From: Planctomycetota bacterium
GTDB taxonomy: Bacteria; Planctomycetota; Phycisphaerae; SM23-33
Direction of reading: 5' to 3'
Assembly (NCBI GenBank): GCA_016235825.1
Contig: JACRIL010000250.1
Coordinates: 1-34,638, forward strand
Length of the DNA stretch: 34,638 nucleotides
Positions 16,458 to 24,671 of the stretch are shown in pieces (position 1 is the first letter of the stretch; every line of letters starts with the position of its first letter). The notes beneath the pieces were generated by a model that worked only from the letters and a program-made list of their open reading frames with translations, made no database searches and was not told the DNA's origin. The position numbers and the translations under genes were made by a program.

Positions 16458-18134
16458 ATGAACCAAATGGACCTTAATATTCGTATCGCCGGCGAGGCAG
16501 GCCAGGGCGTGGCTTCGGCCGGAGCGCTGGTCGTGGGCGCGGTGGCCGAATTGGGCGTGCACGTGCTGGCCAGCCAGAGCTACATGTCGCGGATCCGCGG
16601 CGGGCTCAACTGGTACGACATCCGGGTCGGCTCGGCCGAGCTGTTCGGCCCGCGGGAAAAGGCCGATCTGCTGGTCGCCTTAACGCCGGTGGCGCTGGAG
16701 CTTTTGCGAGGCGAACTGACCCCCGGCGGGCTGATTCTTTTCGACGGCGAGTCGGCCGGCGAAGGGGCGGCGGCCCTGGCCTTCACAAAAAAGGCGAAGG
16801 AGGCCGGCGGCTCGACCCTGATGGCCAATACGGTCGCGGCAGGGGCGGTCTTCGCGGTCCTCGGCTACAATCTCGACGAACTCTGCAATTATCTCGCCCG
16901 GCAGTTCAAGAAAAAGGGCGACGAGGTCATTCAAGCCAACATCCGCTGCGCCCGGGCGGGCGCGGAACTGGCCGGCGGCCTGGCCGGCAAAATGCCCGGT
17001 CCCCGGCCCGCCGGTGCGCCAAAGCCGCTCTCTGCCGGGGCCGAGGCGATCGGGCTTTCCGCCGCCGTAAGCGGCGCGAAGTTCGCAACGGCATACCCCA
17101 TGTCGCCCAGCACGGCGACCTTCGCGTATCTGGCGGCAGTGGCGGACAAGTACAACATTGTCGTCGAGCAGGCCGAGGATGAGATCGCGGCGGTGAACAT
17201 GGCCTGCGGGGCCGTATACGCCGGCGCGCCCGCGCTGGTTACCACAAGCGGGGGCGGATTCGCCCTTATGGTCGAGGGTCTGGCTCTGGCGGGGATGCTG
17301 GAACTGCCGGTGGTGATAGTTCTTGCCCAGAGGCCCGGCCCGGCCACAGGCCTGCCCACGCGAACCGCACAGCAGGACCTGGCCTTCAGCCTTTCGGCCG
17401 GGCACGGCGAGTTTCCGCGGGCGATCTTCGCACCGGGCACAATCGGGCAATGTTACGACCTGACCCGCCGGGCGCTCCAGACCGCCCACAAATACCAGAC
17501 GCCGGCGATCATCCTCACCGACCAGTTCCTCCAGGACATGCAGAAGAACGGCCCGCCGCTGCCGGACAAGCCTGACCCGATAGACCGCTGCATTGTTGCC
17601 GACGCCGGGACCGGCTACGTCCGCCATGCCGTTACCGAGAGCGGAGTCTCGCCTCGTGCGATACCCGGCGGGGCGGCTCTCGTCGTCTCCGACAGCGACG
17701 AGCACGACCAGGCCGGCCATCTGACTGAAGACCTCGACACGCACCTGGTGCAGCACGACAAGCGGATGCGAAAGCACGCCGGCCTGCTGGGCGCGGCCCT
17801 GCCGCCCGAATGGTACGGCCCGGCCGACGCCAAGACCGTCCTGCTGGCATGGGGCAGCACCTACGGCCCGGCCCGAGAGGCCGTCGATATCCTCAACGCC
17901 GGCGGGCAGTCCGCCGCCATGCTCCACTTCGGCCAGGTCTGGCCGATCGATGCGGCGAGAGTCCGCGACCTGCTGAACAGGCGGGCCACGATAGTCAGCG
18001 TCGAGGGCAACAGCACGGCCCAATTTGCCGGCCTGCTCAAGCAGCTCCGCGCGATCGACGGCTGCCGCGAACTGCTGCGATACGACGGCATGCCGTTCAC
18101 GGCCGAGTACATCGTCGGGCGGATGAAAGGATAA
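16458..18134 (+). CDS. korA: 2-oxoacid:acceptor oxidoreductase, fused gamma-alpha subunit
   Basis: With the next gene it forms a CoA-dependent 2-oxoacid:ferredoxin oxidoreductase, converting for example 2-oxoglutarate to succinyl-CoA, in either direction. The 558 residues comprise an N-terminal gamma domain (IAGEAGQGVASAG, 10-22; SYMSRIRGG) and, from about 200, the pyrimidine-binding alpha domain (AYPMSPSTATFAYLA; VEQAEDEIAAVNMACGA; TTSGGGFALMVEGL), followed by a domain II with LLAWGSTYGPAREAVDIL. This gamma-alpha fusion plus separate beta is the KorAB architecture. No ferredoxin-like delta subunit is encoded nearby. The substrate could be 2-oxoglutarate, pyruvate or a branched-chain oxoacid. 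GGAGGG and AGAGG precede the start; the ATG at 16467 is an alternative. Confidence 0.92.
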   Translation: MNQMDLNIRIAGEAGQGVASAGALVVGAVAELGVHVLASQSYMSRIRGGLNWYDIRVGSAELFGPREKADLLVALTPVALELLRGELTPGGLILFDGESAGEGAAALAFTKKAKEAGGSTLMANTVAAGAVFAVLGYNLDELCNYLARQFKKKGDEVIQANIRCARAGAELAGGLAGKMPGPRPAGAPKPLSAGAEAIGLSAAVSGAKFATAYPMSPSTATFAYLAAVADKYNIVVEQAEDEIAAVNMACGAVYAGAPALVTTSGGGFALMVEGLALAGMLELPVVIVLAQRPGPATGLPTRTAQQDLAFSLSAGHGEFPRAIFAPGTIGQCYDLTRRALQTAHKYQTPAIILTDQFLQDMQKNGPPLPDKPDPIDRCIVADAGTGYVRHAVTESGVSPRAIPGGAALVVSDSDEHDQAGHLTEDLDTHLVQHDKRMRKHAGLLGAALPPEWYGPADAKTVLLAWGSTYGPAREAVDILNAGGQSAAMLHFGQVWPIDAARVRDLLNRRATIVSVEGNSTAQFAGLLKQLRAIDGCRELLRYDGMPFTAEYIVGRMKG

Positions 18135-18147
18135 GAGGGATAAAACC

Positions 18148-18966
18148 ATGGAACTCGCCAAGGCAGACAAACAGCCGTCGTGGTGCCCGGGGTGCGGAAA
18201 TTTTTCGATCCTCAAGGCCTTCAACGCGGCGTTTGAGCAGTGCGGACTGGATCCGCGGCGGACCGTGCTTGTCAGCGGCATCGGGCAGGCGGCAAAGTTT
18301 CCGCACTTCGTCCAGGTCCGCACGAACGTCTTCAACGGCCTGCACGGCCGGGCGCTGCCGGCCGCAACGGCCATCAAACTCGCCAATCATGCCCTTGAAG
18401 TAATCGTAACCAGCGGCGACGGCGACATGTACGGCGAGGGCGGAAACCACTTCATCCACGCCGTTCGCAGGAATATCGGGATAAAGGTGTTCGTGCACAA
18501 CAACCAGGTTTACGGCCTGACCAAGGGCCAGGCCTCGCCCACCAGCGACCTGGGCTTCATCACTAAGATTCAGACCCACGGCGTGCTCTCGCTGCCGCTA
18601 AACCCGCTGGCCCTGGCGATAGTCGAGGAGGCGTCCTTCGTGGCCAGGTCCTTCAGCGGCGACGTGGAGCACCTGACCGAGATGATGAAATTAGCGATCG
18701 CCCACAAGGGCGGGTTCGCACTGCTCGACATCCTCCAGCCGTGCGTGTCGTTCAACAAGACCAACACCTACAAGTGGTACAAGGACCGCGCGCGGAAGAT
18801 CGACCCGTCGCACGACCTCACCGACAAACGCGCCGCCTTGGAACTGGCCTTCAAATGGGGCGACGAAATACCCATCGGCGTCCTCTACAAATCCGCCCGG
18901 CCGTCAATGGAATCCCGCATCGACACCCTCAAATCCGCATCGTTGGTAGAACAGTTGAAGGAATAG
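18148..18966 (+). CDS. korB: 2-oxoacid:acceptor oxidoreductase, beta (TPP) subunit
   Basis: This 272-residue partner of KorA carries thiamine diphosphate at GDGDMYGEGGNH (90-101) with HNNQVYGLTKGQASPTS (118-134). Three of the four usual [4Fe-4S] ligands are visible: Cys13 and Cys16 (WCPGCG) and Cys199 (QPCVSF). At the place of the usual third cysteine (SGIGCS in studied enzymes) this protein has SGIGQAAK, with Gln47. The cluster may thus be differently ligated or absent. The gene starts 13 bases after korA. The substrate is not assignable from sequence. Confidence 0.92.
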   Translation: MELAKADKQPSWCPGCGNFSILKAFNAAFEQCGLDPRRTVLVSGIGQAAKFPHFVQVRTNVFNGLHGRALPAATAIKLANHALEVIVTSGDGDMYGEGGNHFIHAVRRNIGIKVFVHNNQVYGLTKGQASPTSDLGFITKIQTHGVLSLPLNPLALAIVEEASFVARSFSGDVEHLTEMMKLAIAHKGGFALLDILQPCVSFNKTNTYKWYKDRARKIDPSHDLTDKRAALELAFKWGDEIPIGVLYKSARPSMESRIDTLKSASLVEQLKE

Positions 18967-19006
18967 GATTGGCCGGCGGGATGGATGGGTTTCGTAGTTT
19001 CGTAGG

Positions 19007-19026
19007 GCGTGCAACTCGTTGCACGC
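19007..19026. repeat. Hairpin between convergent korB and fumarase genes
   Basis: GCGTGCAA and TTGCACGC form a perfect 8-base stem with a CTCG loop. There is no U-run. It is a short dispersed-type palindrome and could weakly terminate either flanking gene. Confidence 0.5.
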
Positions 19027-19072
19027 GGAAATTATTCGAGCGAGATAAAATCCGAGTATTTCGTGAACGGCA

Positions 19073-19915
19073 TCAGATGCTGATTTCGGCGTGGCGATGG
19101 CTGTGGCAGTCGATATTGACGGCGACGGGAAGCGAGGCGATGTGGCAGGGGGCGGATTCGACGTGCACGGCAAGTGCGGTGGTCCGGCCGCCCAGGCCCA
19201 TCGGGCCGATGCCGGTGGCGTTGATGCGGGCGAGCAGGTCGCGTTCGAGCCGGGCGTCGATTGGATTTTCAGAAGGCCGGCCCAGCGGGCGGAGCAGGGC
19301 CAGTTTGGCGAGCATGGCGGCCCGTTCGAAATTTCCGCCCAGCCCGACGCCGACGATGATCGGCGGACAGGTTTTTCCGCCGGCCTGCACGACCGTTTTG
19401 ACGACGAAGTCGGCCACCGCGGTGGCATCGGCGGAGGGTGTCAGCATCGCCATGGCCGACATGTTCTCGCACCCGCCGCCCTTTGCGGCAAAGCGGACGG
19501 TTGCGCGGTCGCCGGGCACGAGGCGAGTGTGCAGGATAGCCGGCGCGTTGTCGCCGGTGTTCCGCCGCTCGAGCGGATGGGCGACGACGCTTTTTCGCAG
19601 GCCCAGCCGCGTGTAAGCGGCGGCCACGGCGGAGTTGACTGTCTGCTCCAGCGGCTGGCCCGTGACGAGCACCTGTTGGCCGATATCAAGGAACACTACG
19701 GCCAGGCCGGTGTCCTGGCAGAGCGCCCGCCGCTCGGCGGCGGCGATGCTGGCGTTCTCGATCAGTTCGCCAAGTATGTCGCGGGCGAGCGAATTATCCT
19801 CGACGGCAATCGCGGTGGTCAGTGCATCCAATTCGGCCCGGCCCAGCGTGAAGCTGGCCTGCTCAATGCACTGCTCAACGGCCCGGCCTATCTCGGCGGC
19901 GTCAATTTCTCTCAT
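19073..19915 (-). CDS. Class I (iron-sulfur) fumarate hydratase, alpha part
   Basis: It is homologous to the N-terminal, cluster-bearing half of class I fumarases and to the alpha subunit of L-tartrate dehydratase. Three [4Fe-4S] ligands are visible: Cys66 (LCQDTG), Cys149 (GGGCENMS) and Cys183 (KTCPP). GGRTTALAVHVE and the C-terminal HIASLPVAVNIDCHSHRH match the family. At 280 residues it is the usual length of a separate alpha subunit, so a beta subunit must be encoded elsewhere; none is in the window. Fumarase is the most likely activity given the citrate synthase and KorAB genes, but tartrate dehydratase cannot be excluded. It starts 20 bases after the glycoside-hydrolase stop on the same strand and has no strong Shine-Dalgarno. 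Confidence 0.9.
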   Translation of the reverse strand: MREIDAAEIGRAVEQCIEQASFTLGRAELDALTTAIAVEDNSLARDILGELIENASIAAAERRALCQDTGLAVVFLDIGQQVLVTGQPLEQTVNSAVAAAYTRLGLRKSVVAHPLERRNTGDNAPAILHTRLVPGDRATVRFAAKGGGCENMSAMAMLTPSADATAVADFVVKTVVQAGGKTCPPIIVGVGLGGNFERAAMLAKLALLRPLGRPSENPIDARLERDLLARINATGIGPMGLGGRTTALAVHVESAPCHIASLPVAVNIDCHSHRHAEISI

Positions 19916-19935
19916 GCCGCCGATTATCGCACCCG

Positions 19936-22881
19936 TCAGTTGAGCTTGCCAAGCTCTTTTCTCGCCTCTTTTGCGGCCTCGGTGTTGGGATGATCGGTGA
20001 TGACTTTGCGGAGCAATTCCTTCGCCTTGGCCGGGTCGGCTGTAACATAAATCTTCGCGGCGGCCAGTTTGCGTTTTGCCTGCGCCTCCTGGTCGTCGGC
20101 CGGAGGAGTAACGACGGCGGGCCTGGTTTCAGTCTTGGGATCGGTCTTCACGTCGGTCTTGGGCGGGGTCTTTCCGCCGTTGGGGTCAGGCTTTACTTCC
20201 ATAACAACCGACGCCTTGCCCGCGGCCGACGGGTCGCCGAGCACCACGTACATCGCGTCGGCCGGCAGCTTCACCGAGGCCGCCTCGCCCTTGCGGGCCA
20301 GCTCCAGTTCCTTGACCGGATACCCGTTGATGTCCAGCAGCGTCGCCTTCTTGATTCCGGCGTTGGCCACCGACACCGTAACATCGGTGTTGGCCACGTT
20401 CCACGGCGCAGCGCCGGTGGAGTCGATTTTGAAACCGCTGAAACTGTCTTTGCCGCCCCTGCCCTTGAAGTCCGAGGGGCTGGTCTTGAATCCGTAGGGC
20501 CGGCAGACGGTCGTGATCTGCACCAGCAGGACGGCGGAGGTCTTTATGGGTTTGTCGTCCAGCGGCACGACCAGGACGGTCGCGTACTCGTTGCCCGACT
20601 CGACCTCGACGTCGGCGAGTTTGACATTCTTGATCTTGCCGATGAAGCCCGTAACGCCCTGGGCTTTGGGGGCGTTGACCGTGCAGAGGCCCTTGTCGTG
20701 GTTAAGCTCGATCTCGCCTGTGATGCTCTTTACGGTCTTGGCAGAATCGTCGATGTACTTGGCGAAATCGACCGCGGTGCTCTTTGCCGGGTCGCCGCCG
20801 TATTTTACCTCGACCGGCCCGACCAGGTACGCCAGCGGATTGACTCCGCCCTGGATCGCACATTCCTTGGAGACGTTGCCCGTGTCGCGTAAAGAATCGA
20901 ACCCCTCGTCCTCGGCGATGACGGGCGTCTTGAGGTCGAACATGTCGGCAAGAGCGCGTTCTTCGTGCACGGCCGGCTCTCCCTTTTTCAGGAAGCCCTT
21001 GCGGAACATGAGGGCCGCCGCGGGCCAGCTGCCCATCTGGCAGGGGTCGGCCATCACCCACTTGCCCAGGTTCGCTGAGTATCCGGGCACTCCGGTTGCA
21101 AACCAGTAATAGCCGTCCATGCCGTTAAGCGAGCTGTACGCCGCCACGAGGAAAGGCCCTTCCGACTGGTATTCTGTGGGCGGCACCCAGCAGCTTTCAG
21201 ATATGATGTACGTCTGCGAGGCGACCTGCTTGGCGTTCGTGGGTATTTTGCGGGGATTCAGCAGGCACGAGAAAGACGTGAAGCAGTCGCCCGGGTCTAT
21301 CGCGTAGCCGGAGCGGTCTTTCGGGGACGGGTTGACGTGCACGCAGCCGGTGTAGCGGTTGACGCCGATGACCTCGTTGGCCGTGTACGAGTAGCGCTCC
21401 AGGTCCAGCAGCCGGACCTGGTCGGCGGTCCGCCAGTTGCCGGCGTTGACCATACCTTTGTAGCCGCACTCGTCGCGGAGAAATTTCTGGAGGTCGGCGT
21501 TCCACTTGTGCATCAGCTCGGCCAGGAAGTGCATGGAGTTCTTGAGCGGCTGGCCGGCGTTGGGCGTCTCCCAGAAGTTGAAGCTCAGCTTGCAGGAGCC
21601 GAGATTCTTCTCGGTCAGCCACTTGTCGAATATCGCCTGGAGGCGGGCGTATTCCTCGGCGTTTTTCGTGATCGTCTTTGCCGTGTGGAAGAACAGGCTG
21701 TCCTCGTTCTGTATCTGGAAGATGGCCAGGGCCGGGTCCTTGGCGAGCGGCGTTTTGTTAGATTCAAAGGGATTCGGGCGAGTCAGCAGTTCCTTGACCC
21801 AGCCCTTGTAGGCCTTCTGGAGGTCCTCGTCCCAGAAGAGCATCCCCCACGGCGCCCCGCTTGGATGACCCTTGAGACCCCAGTTAGGCCCGACCTCGCG
21901 AATCGCCCAGTAAGGCGAATATGTTACGTAGATGCCCTCCTTTTTCATGACGGCCACCAGCTTCTGGGCGGCCGTGATGTCTTCCTCGTTGGGCTTGGAG
22001 AACGGCTGATCTTTCGGCGGGTTCAGATCGCCGTGATGGCGGACCATATTGATGCCCCGCTTGGCCAGGTGCTTGGCATGGTACTCCAGGTCGTCGGTGC
22101 CGGGCGCTGTCTGGACGCTGGTGTTGGCGCACCAGAGGCGGACAGGCTTGCCGCTGCCCAGGACGAAATCGCCGTCGGGGGTCATCTTCATGTACCCGGA
22201 CTCGCCGGCGATTTTCTCGTTAAGCGGCCGCAGGTCTATCGGCGAGGGCTTGTTGAATTCGTCGAAGTCCGGCTCGAACGCCCATTTGCCGGCATCGGCA
22301 AGGCCGAGCTTCTGGCCCGGCTTGACCAGGCCGCTGGGAATGAAAGACTTGTTGGTCAGCACGAAGCAGTCGAAGACGAACGCCCCGTATTTGCCGTCCT
22401 TGCTTGGGATGGCCTCGATCCTCAGAGTGCTTTTGCCGGCCGGCAGCTTCACCTTGCCGGCGCAGATCCAGTTGATGCAGTGCGTCCTCAGGCTGACCGA
22501 ATCGAGCAGGGGAAAACGATCGACGTTTTTGAACTCATCGCTGTTGAATTTCCATTTGAACGGGCCGTGATGCCAGAATTTGCGCACGTAGAAGGTGTAG
22601 TTGCCTTCAGCAGGGACATCTACCTCATACTCCAGGAAGGTTCCTTCCTGACTTGTTCCGCCGATGCTCTTGCCGCCCGAGAGCTTGGGGTTTGCAGAAT
22701 CGAAGACGTGGCCGTCCGACATATTCTCCGACTTGGCCTTGGCCGCCTCGCCCTCCCACCACACATAGGCAATGCCTCCGGCCGGGGTCGGCGGGGGATT
22801 GGCGCCGGGGGCCTGTTGTAGCAAGGCCAGCCCGGCAAGAAGAATCAGACCGACTGCCGTTGCGGCTATCGAGAGCTTCAT
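19936..22881 (-). CDS. Large secreted glycoside-hydrolase-like protein
   Basis: The 981-residue product starts with a signal peptide (1 to about 29). Residues ~35-175 look like a CBM6/35-type carbohydrate-binding beta-sandwich (WWEGEAA, GNYTFYVRKFWHHGPF). A TIM-barrel glycosidase region follows (about 220-700), with RGINMVRHH, IFQIQNEDS (Glu393, likely acid/base) and YIISESCW (Glu562, likely nucleophile), the spacing seen in clan GH-A enzymes. A beta-rich region follows, then a Pro/Lys/Thr linker (about 895-935), and a helical tail resembling one tetratricopeptide repeat. The exact GH family cannot be assigned by eye. The start at 22881 is chosen because it opens the signal peptide; the ATG at 22950 adds non-signal residues. 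The LacI-type gene lies upstream. Confidence 0.8.
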   Translation of the reverse strand: MKLSIAATAVGLILLAGLALLQQAPGANPPPTPAGGIAYVWWEGEAAKAKSENMSDGHVFDSANPKLSGGKSIGGTSQEGTFLEYEVDVPAEGNYTFYVRKFWHHGPFKWKFNSDEFKNVDRFPLLDSVSLRTHCINWICAGKVKLPAGKSTLRIEAIPSKDGKYGAFVFDCFVLTNKSFIPSGLVKPGQKLGLADAGKWAFEPDFDEFNKPSPIDLRPLNEKIAGESGYMKMTPDGDFVLGSGKPVRLWCANTSVQTAPGTDDLEYHAKHLAKRGINMVRHHGDLNPPKDQPFSKPNEEDITAAQKLVAVMKKEGIYVTYSPYWAIREVGPNWGLKGHPSGAPWGMLFWDEDLQKAYKGWVKELLTRPNPFESNKTPLAKDPALAIFQIQNEDSLFFHTAKTITKNAEEYARLQAIFDKWLTEKNLGSCKLSFNFWETPNAGQPLKNSMHFLAELMHKWNADLQKFLRDECGYKGMVNAGNWRTADQVRLLDLERYSYTANEVIGVNRYTGCVHVNPSPKDRSGYAIDPGDCFTSFSCLLNPRKIPTNAKQVASQTYIISESCWVPPTEYQSEGPFLVAAYSSLNGMDGYYWFATGVPGYSANLGKWVMADPCQMGSWPAAALMFRKGFLKKGEPAVHEERALADMFDLKTPVIAEDEGFDSLRDTGNVSKECAIQGGVNPLAYLVGPVEVKYGGDPAKSTAVDFAKYIDDSAKTVKSITGEIELNHDKGLCTVNAPKAQGVTGFIGKIKNVKLADVEVESGNEYATVLVVPLDDKPIKTSAVLLVQITTVCRPYGFKTSPSDFKGRGGKDSFSGFKIDSTGAAPWNVANTDVTVSVANAGIKKATLLDINGYPVKELELARKGEAASVKLPADAMYVVLGDPSAAGKASVVMEVKPDPNGGKTPPKTDVKTDPKTETRPAVVTPPADDQEAQAKRKLAAAKIYVTADPAKAKELLRKVITDHPNTEAAKEARKELGKLN

Positions 22882-22903
22882 AGTGCACCTGCCTTTCGCA
22901 AGA

Positions 22904-22921
22904 ATCCGTTTGAATACGGAT
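22904..22921. promoter_or_regulatory. Palindrome upstream of the glycoside-hydrolase gene
   Basis: ATCCGT-N6-ACGGAT lies 23 bases before the start codon of the glycosidase gene and downstream of lacI on the same strand. Its size and position fit an operator for the neighbouring LacI-type regulator, although it lacks the central CG common in that family. Inference only. Confidence 0.35.
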
Positions 22922-22990
22922 GTATTGTTCACTTGCCCGAATATCGGCAATGGTTACACGAAATTCCGGAATCTCACGGAGCGGCCGGCC

Positions 22991-24127
22991 TTACGCCGAG
23001 CCGTTTTTGGCGGCGGCAGTTTCCGGTTGCGGCCTGCACGGGATCGTCTTTCGGGCCATCCCGTCGATTTCCTGAAGCAGCGGGCAGACCCTTATGGCGC
23101 CCTTTGCGGCCGTCTTGGCGGACTGGGCTTGTTCCAGCAGCCTGATGGCGGCCAGTCGGCCTATCTCCTGCCAGTCAATCGCGATGAACGTGGTCCGTCT
23201 GGGCGGATAGAACAGCTTGCCCGCCAAAATGTCCTCCGCAACATCCATCGGCCAATCTTCAAAATGAACGCACTCGATCTTGCCCAGCTCGCCCGGCAGG
23301 CGGCCCGCGTCGTCCGGCAGCGGATAAAGCAGGGACATGCTTATGTAACTGTTCTCGACGAAGACGGCGGTCGGCGGGTCGGGCAGGGCGAGCAGTTCGC
23401 TCACGAGGCGGCGCGCCGGCAGCCACCCTTCCTGCCCCTGCCCCTGCCGGATGGCCTTCACGCAGCGTTTGTCGAGCGTCAAGCCGGCATCGTTTATGGC
23501 GGCCTGGAAACCGGCGAACTTCCGGTTGCTGTTGATGCCCGCCAGGCTGAACTGCCAGCGGATCGTTCCTATATTCTTGTGGCCGCGGGATATCAGCAGC
23601 CGGACCGCCTCGTAAGCCCCGGAAAAAGAATCAACGACCACGGCGCTGTAGCCGGAAATCTCGGTGTCGTATCCGAGCTGGACGACGGGCACGCCCGCCT
23701 GACTGAACAGTTTGCATGCGTCTTTCAAGCAGCCCAGGTCCGTGCTGACCAGCACTCCGCCGGGGTTGGCCTGGCATATCCGCGAGAGCTGTTCGAGCTT
23801 CGAGGAGTCGCTGGGACCATTGCCTGTCAGAAATTCCACATGGAGGCTGGCCTGGGCCTCAGACATCGCCGACTGGATTCCCTCGAGCTGGCTCAGGACG
23901 GCCGTCGACTTGCCGGCAGACGTGATCTCGGGCAGGTCCAGCAGAAACACGAACGGCTTGCGGAGATGCTTGGGCTTGAAGCCCGCCTGCTCCAACTGCG
24001 AAACCACCCTGCCGCGGACCCGCTCCGAGGCCCGCCCCTTGCCGTTGAGTATCAGCGAAACAAGAGAGGGCGAAACCCCGGCGCGCCGGGCGATGTCTTT
24101 TAACCGGATCTTCGGCCTGATCTTCAT
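22991..24127 (-). CDS. LacI-family transcriptional regulator
   Basis: The 378-residue protein has an N-terminal LacI helix-turn-helix (IRLKDIARRAGVSPSLVSLI, 7-26) with the hinge-helix region to about 58. A periplasmic-binding-protein-like effector domain follows (QLEGIQSAMSEA; GVLVSTD; GYSAVVVDSFSGAYEAVRLLISRGH, named only by its ends). It should repress sugar-related genes until an effector binds. The start at 24127 puts the HTH at the usual distance from the N-terminus. It has no Shine-Dalgarno, and its promoter's -10 lies only 7 bases upstream, so translation may be leaderless. The likely target is the adjacent glycosidase gene and possibly the acetylesterase; autoregulation is possible. 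Confidence 0.92.
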   Translation of the reverse strand: MKIRPKIRLKDIARRAGVSPSLVSLILNGKGRASERVRGRVVSQLEQAGFKPKHLRKPFVFLLDLPEITSAGKSTAVLSQLEGIQSAMSEAQASLHVEFLTGNGPSDSSKLEQLSRICQANPGGVLVSTDLGCLKDACKLFSQAGVPVVQLGYDTEISGYSAVVVDSFSGAYEAVRLLISRGHKNIGTIRWQFSLAGINSNRKFAGFQAAINDAGLTLDKRCVKAIRQGQGQEGWLPARRLVSELLALPDPPTAVFVENSYISMSLLYPLPDDAGRLPGELGKIECVHFEDWPMDVAEDILAGKLFYPPRRTTFIAIDWQEIGRLAAIRLLEQAQSAKTAAKGAIRVCPLLQEIDGMARKTIPCRPQPETAAAKNGSA

Positions 24128-24133
24128 GGTAAT

Positions 24134-24162
24134 TTTGTAGTAAATAATTGAACAAGTGTCAA
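24134..24162 (-). promoter_or_regulatory. Promoter of the LacI-type gene, leaderless geometry
   Basis: On the minus strand TTGACA (24162-24157), a 17-base spacer and TACAAA (24139-24134) precede the ATG at 24127. Transcription would begin within a base or two of the start codon. Confidence 0.6.
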
Positions 24163-24217
24163 TGGCAAATCCCGGCCGGGGCAAACCTGCCTGCTCATGT
24201 GTTGGAGGACTTGATCT

Positions 24218-24272
24218 TCAACTTGCAATACCCGGCCAGGAGTCGGTTCGGAAGGGCAGGGCGGGCGGCCGA
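24218..24272 (-). pseudogene. Stray 3' end of a sialate O-acetylesterase gene
   Basis: Read on the minus strand, this short stretch encodes PALPFRTDSWPGIAS and a TGA stop. The intact acetylesterase at 25679-27604 ends PALLFRTDDWPGITT and TGA. At DNA level 24223-24266 matches 25684-25727 in the same orientation with about four mismatches. Nothing of the rest of the gene is present; the doc-like gene ends 15 bases upstream. It is either a displaced original gene end left by integration of the island at 24223-25727, or the last trace of a deleted tandem paralogue. Confidence 0.75.
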
Positions 24273-24287
24273 TGCAGAGAGGTCAGG

Positions 24288-24665
24288 CTAATGCGACAAT
24301 TTGCGAAAGAACTCCGCCACTTCCTTCTTTCCGGCCTGGCCGGTTGCAACCGACATGGTCAGATCGTAGAGGCTTCCCTTGGGCGCAGCGATCTTAACGC
24401 TGTTGAGGTCCATGAACGTCAAAGCGGCGAGCAGGCCCGTCCGCTTGTTGCCGTCGATGAACGGATGATTCTGGACGATGTGGAACAGGTACGCCGCCGC
24501 CATCTCGAAGATGTCGCTATGGAGGTGCTGGCCTCCAAAGGTTGCCTGCGGCTGCGCCACGGCCGATTCCAGCAAGCCCATGTCGCGCACGCCATGCACG
24601 CCGCCCTACAATTCCACCTGGTCAGCGTGAAGCATAAGGATGTCCTGGACCACAAGGAAGTCCAT
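24288..24665 (-). pseudogene. doc: Doc-type (Fic-fold) toxin gene interrupted by an amber codon
   Basis: The full frame from the ATG at 24665 reads MDFLVVQDILMLHADQVEL, then TAG (24608-24606), then GGVHGVRDMGLLESAV and on to a second stop at 24288. It is 125 codons, the length of Doc toxins, with the conserved N-terminal 'H..Q...GG' segment and the Fic motif HPFIDGNKRTG. Doc toxins are kinases that phosphorylate elongation factor Tu. The TAG falls where the family has an aromatic residue, consistent with one base change from a tyrosine codon. TAG is a normal stop in this genome (bfr, korB, Gfo/Idh/MocA and this gene's own end), so readthrough is unlikely. A GTG at 24599 could restart translation without the first 22 residues. 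The gene lies six bases after its antitoxin. Confidence 0.85.
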
Positions 24666-24671
24666 CGGCAA

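Noticed and set aside
16680-18386. 568-residue frame on the - strand
   Set aside because: Antisense shadow of korA and korB.
21337-22821. 494-residue frame on the + strand, and a similar one at 22772-24103
   Set aside because: Both are antisense to the glycosidase and LacI-type genes and show no family signature.
24606-24608. TAG as a recoded sense codon (pyrrolysine or suppressor)
   Set aside because: bfr, korB, the Gfo/Idh/MocA gene and doc itself end with TAG, so TAG acts as a normal stop.
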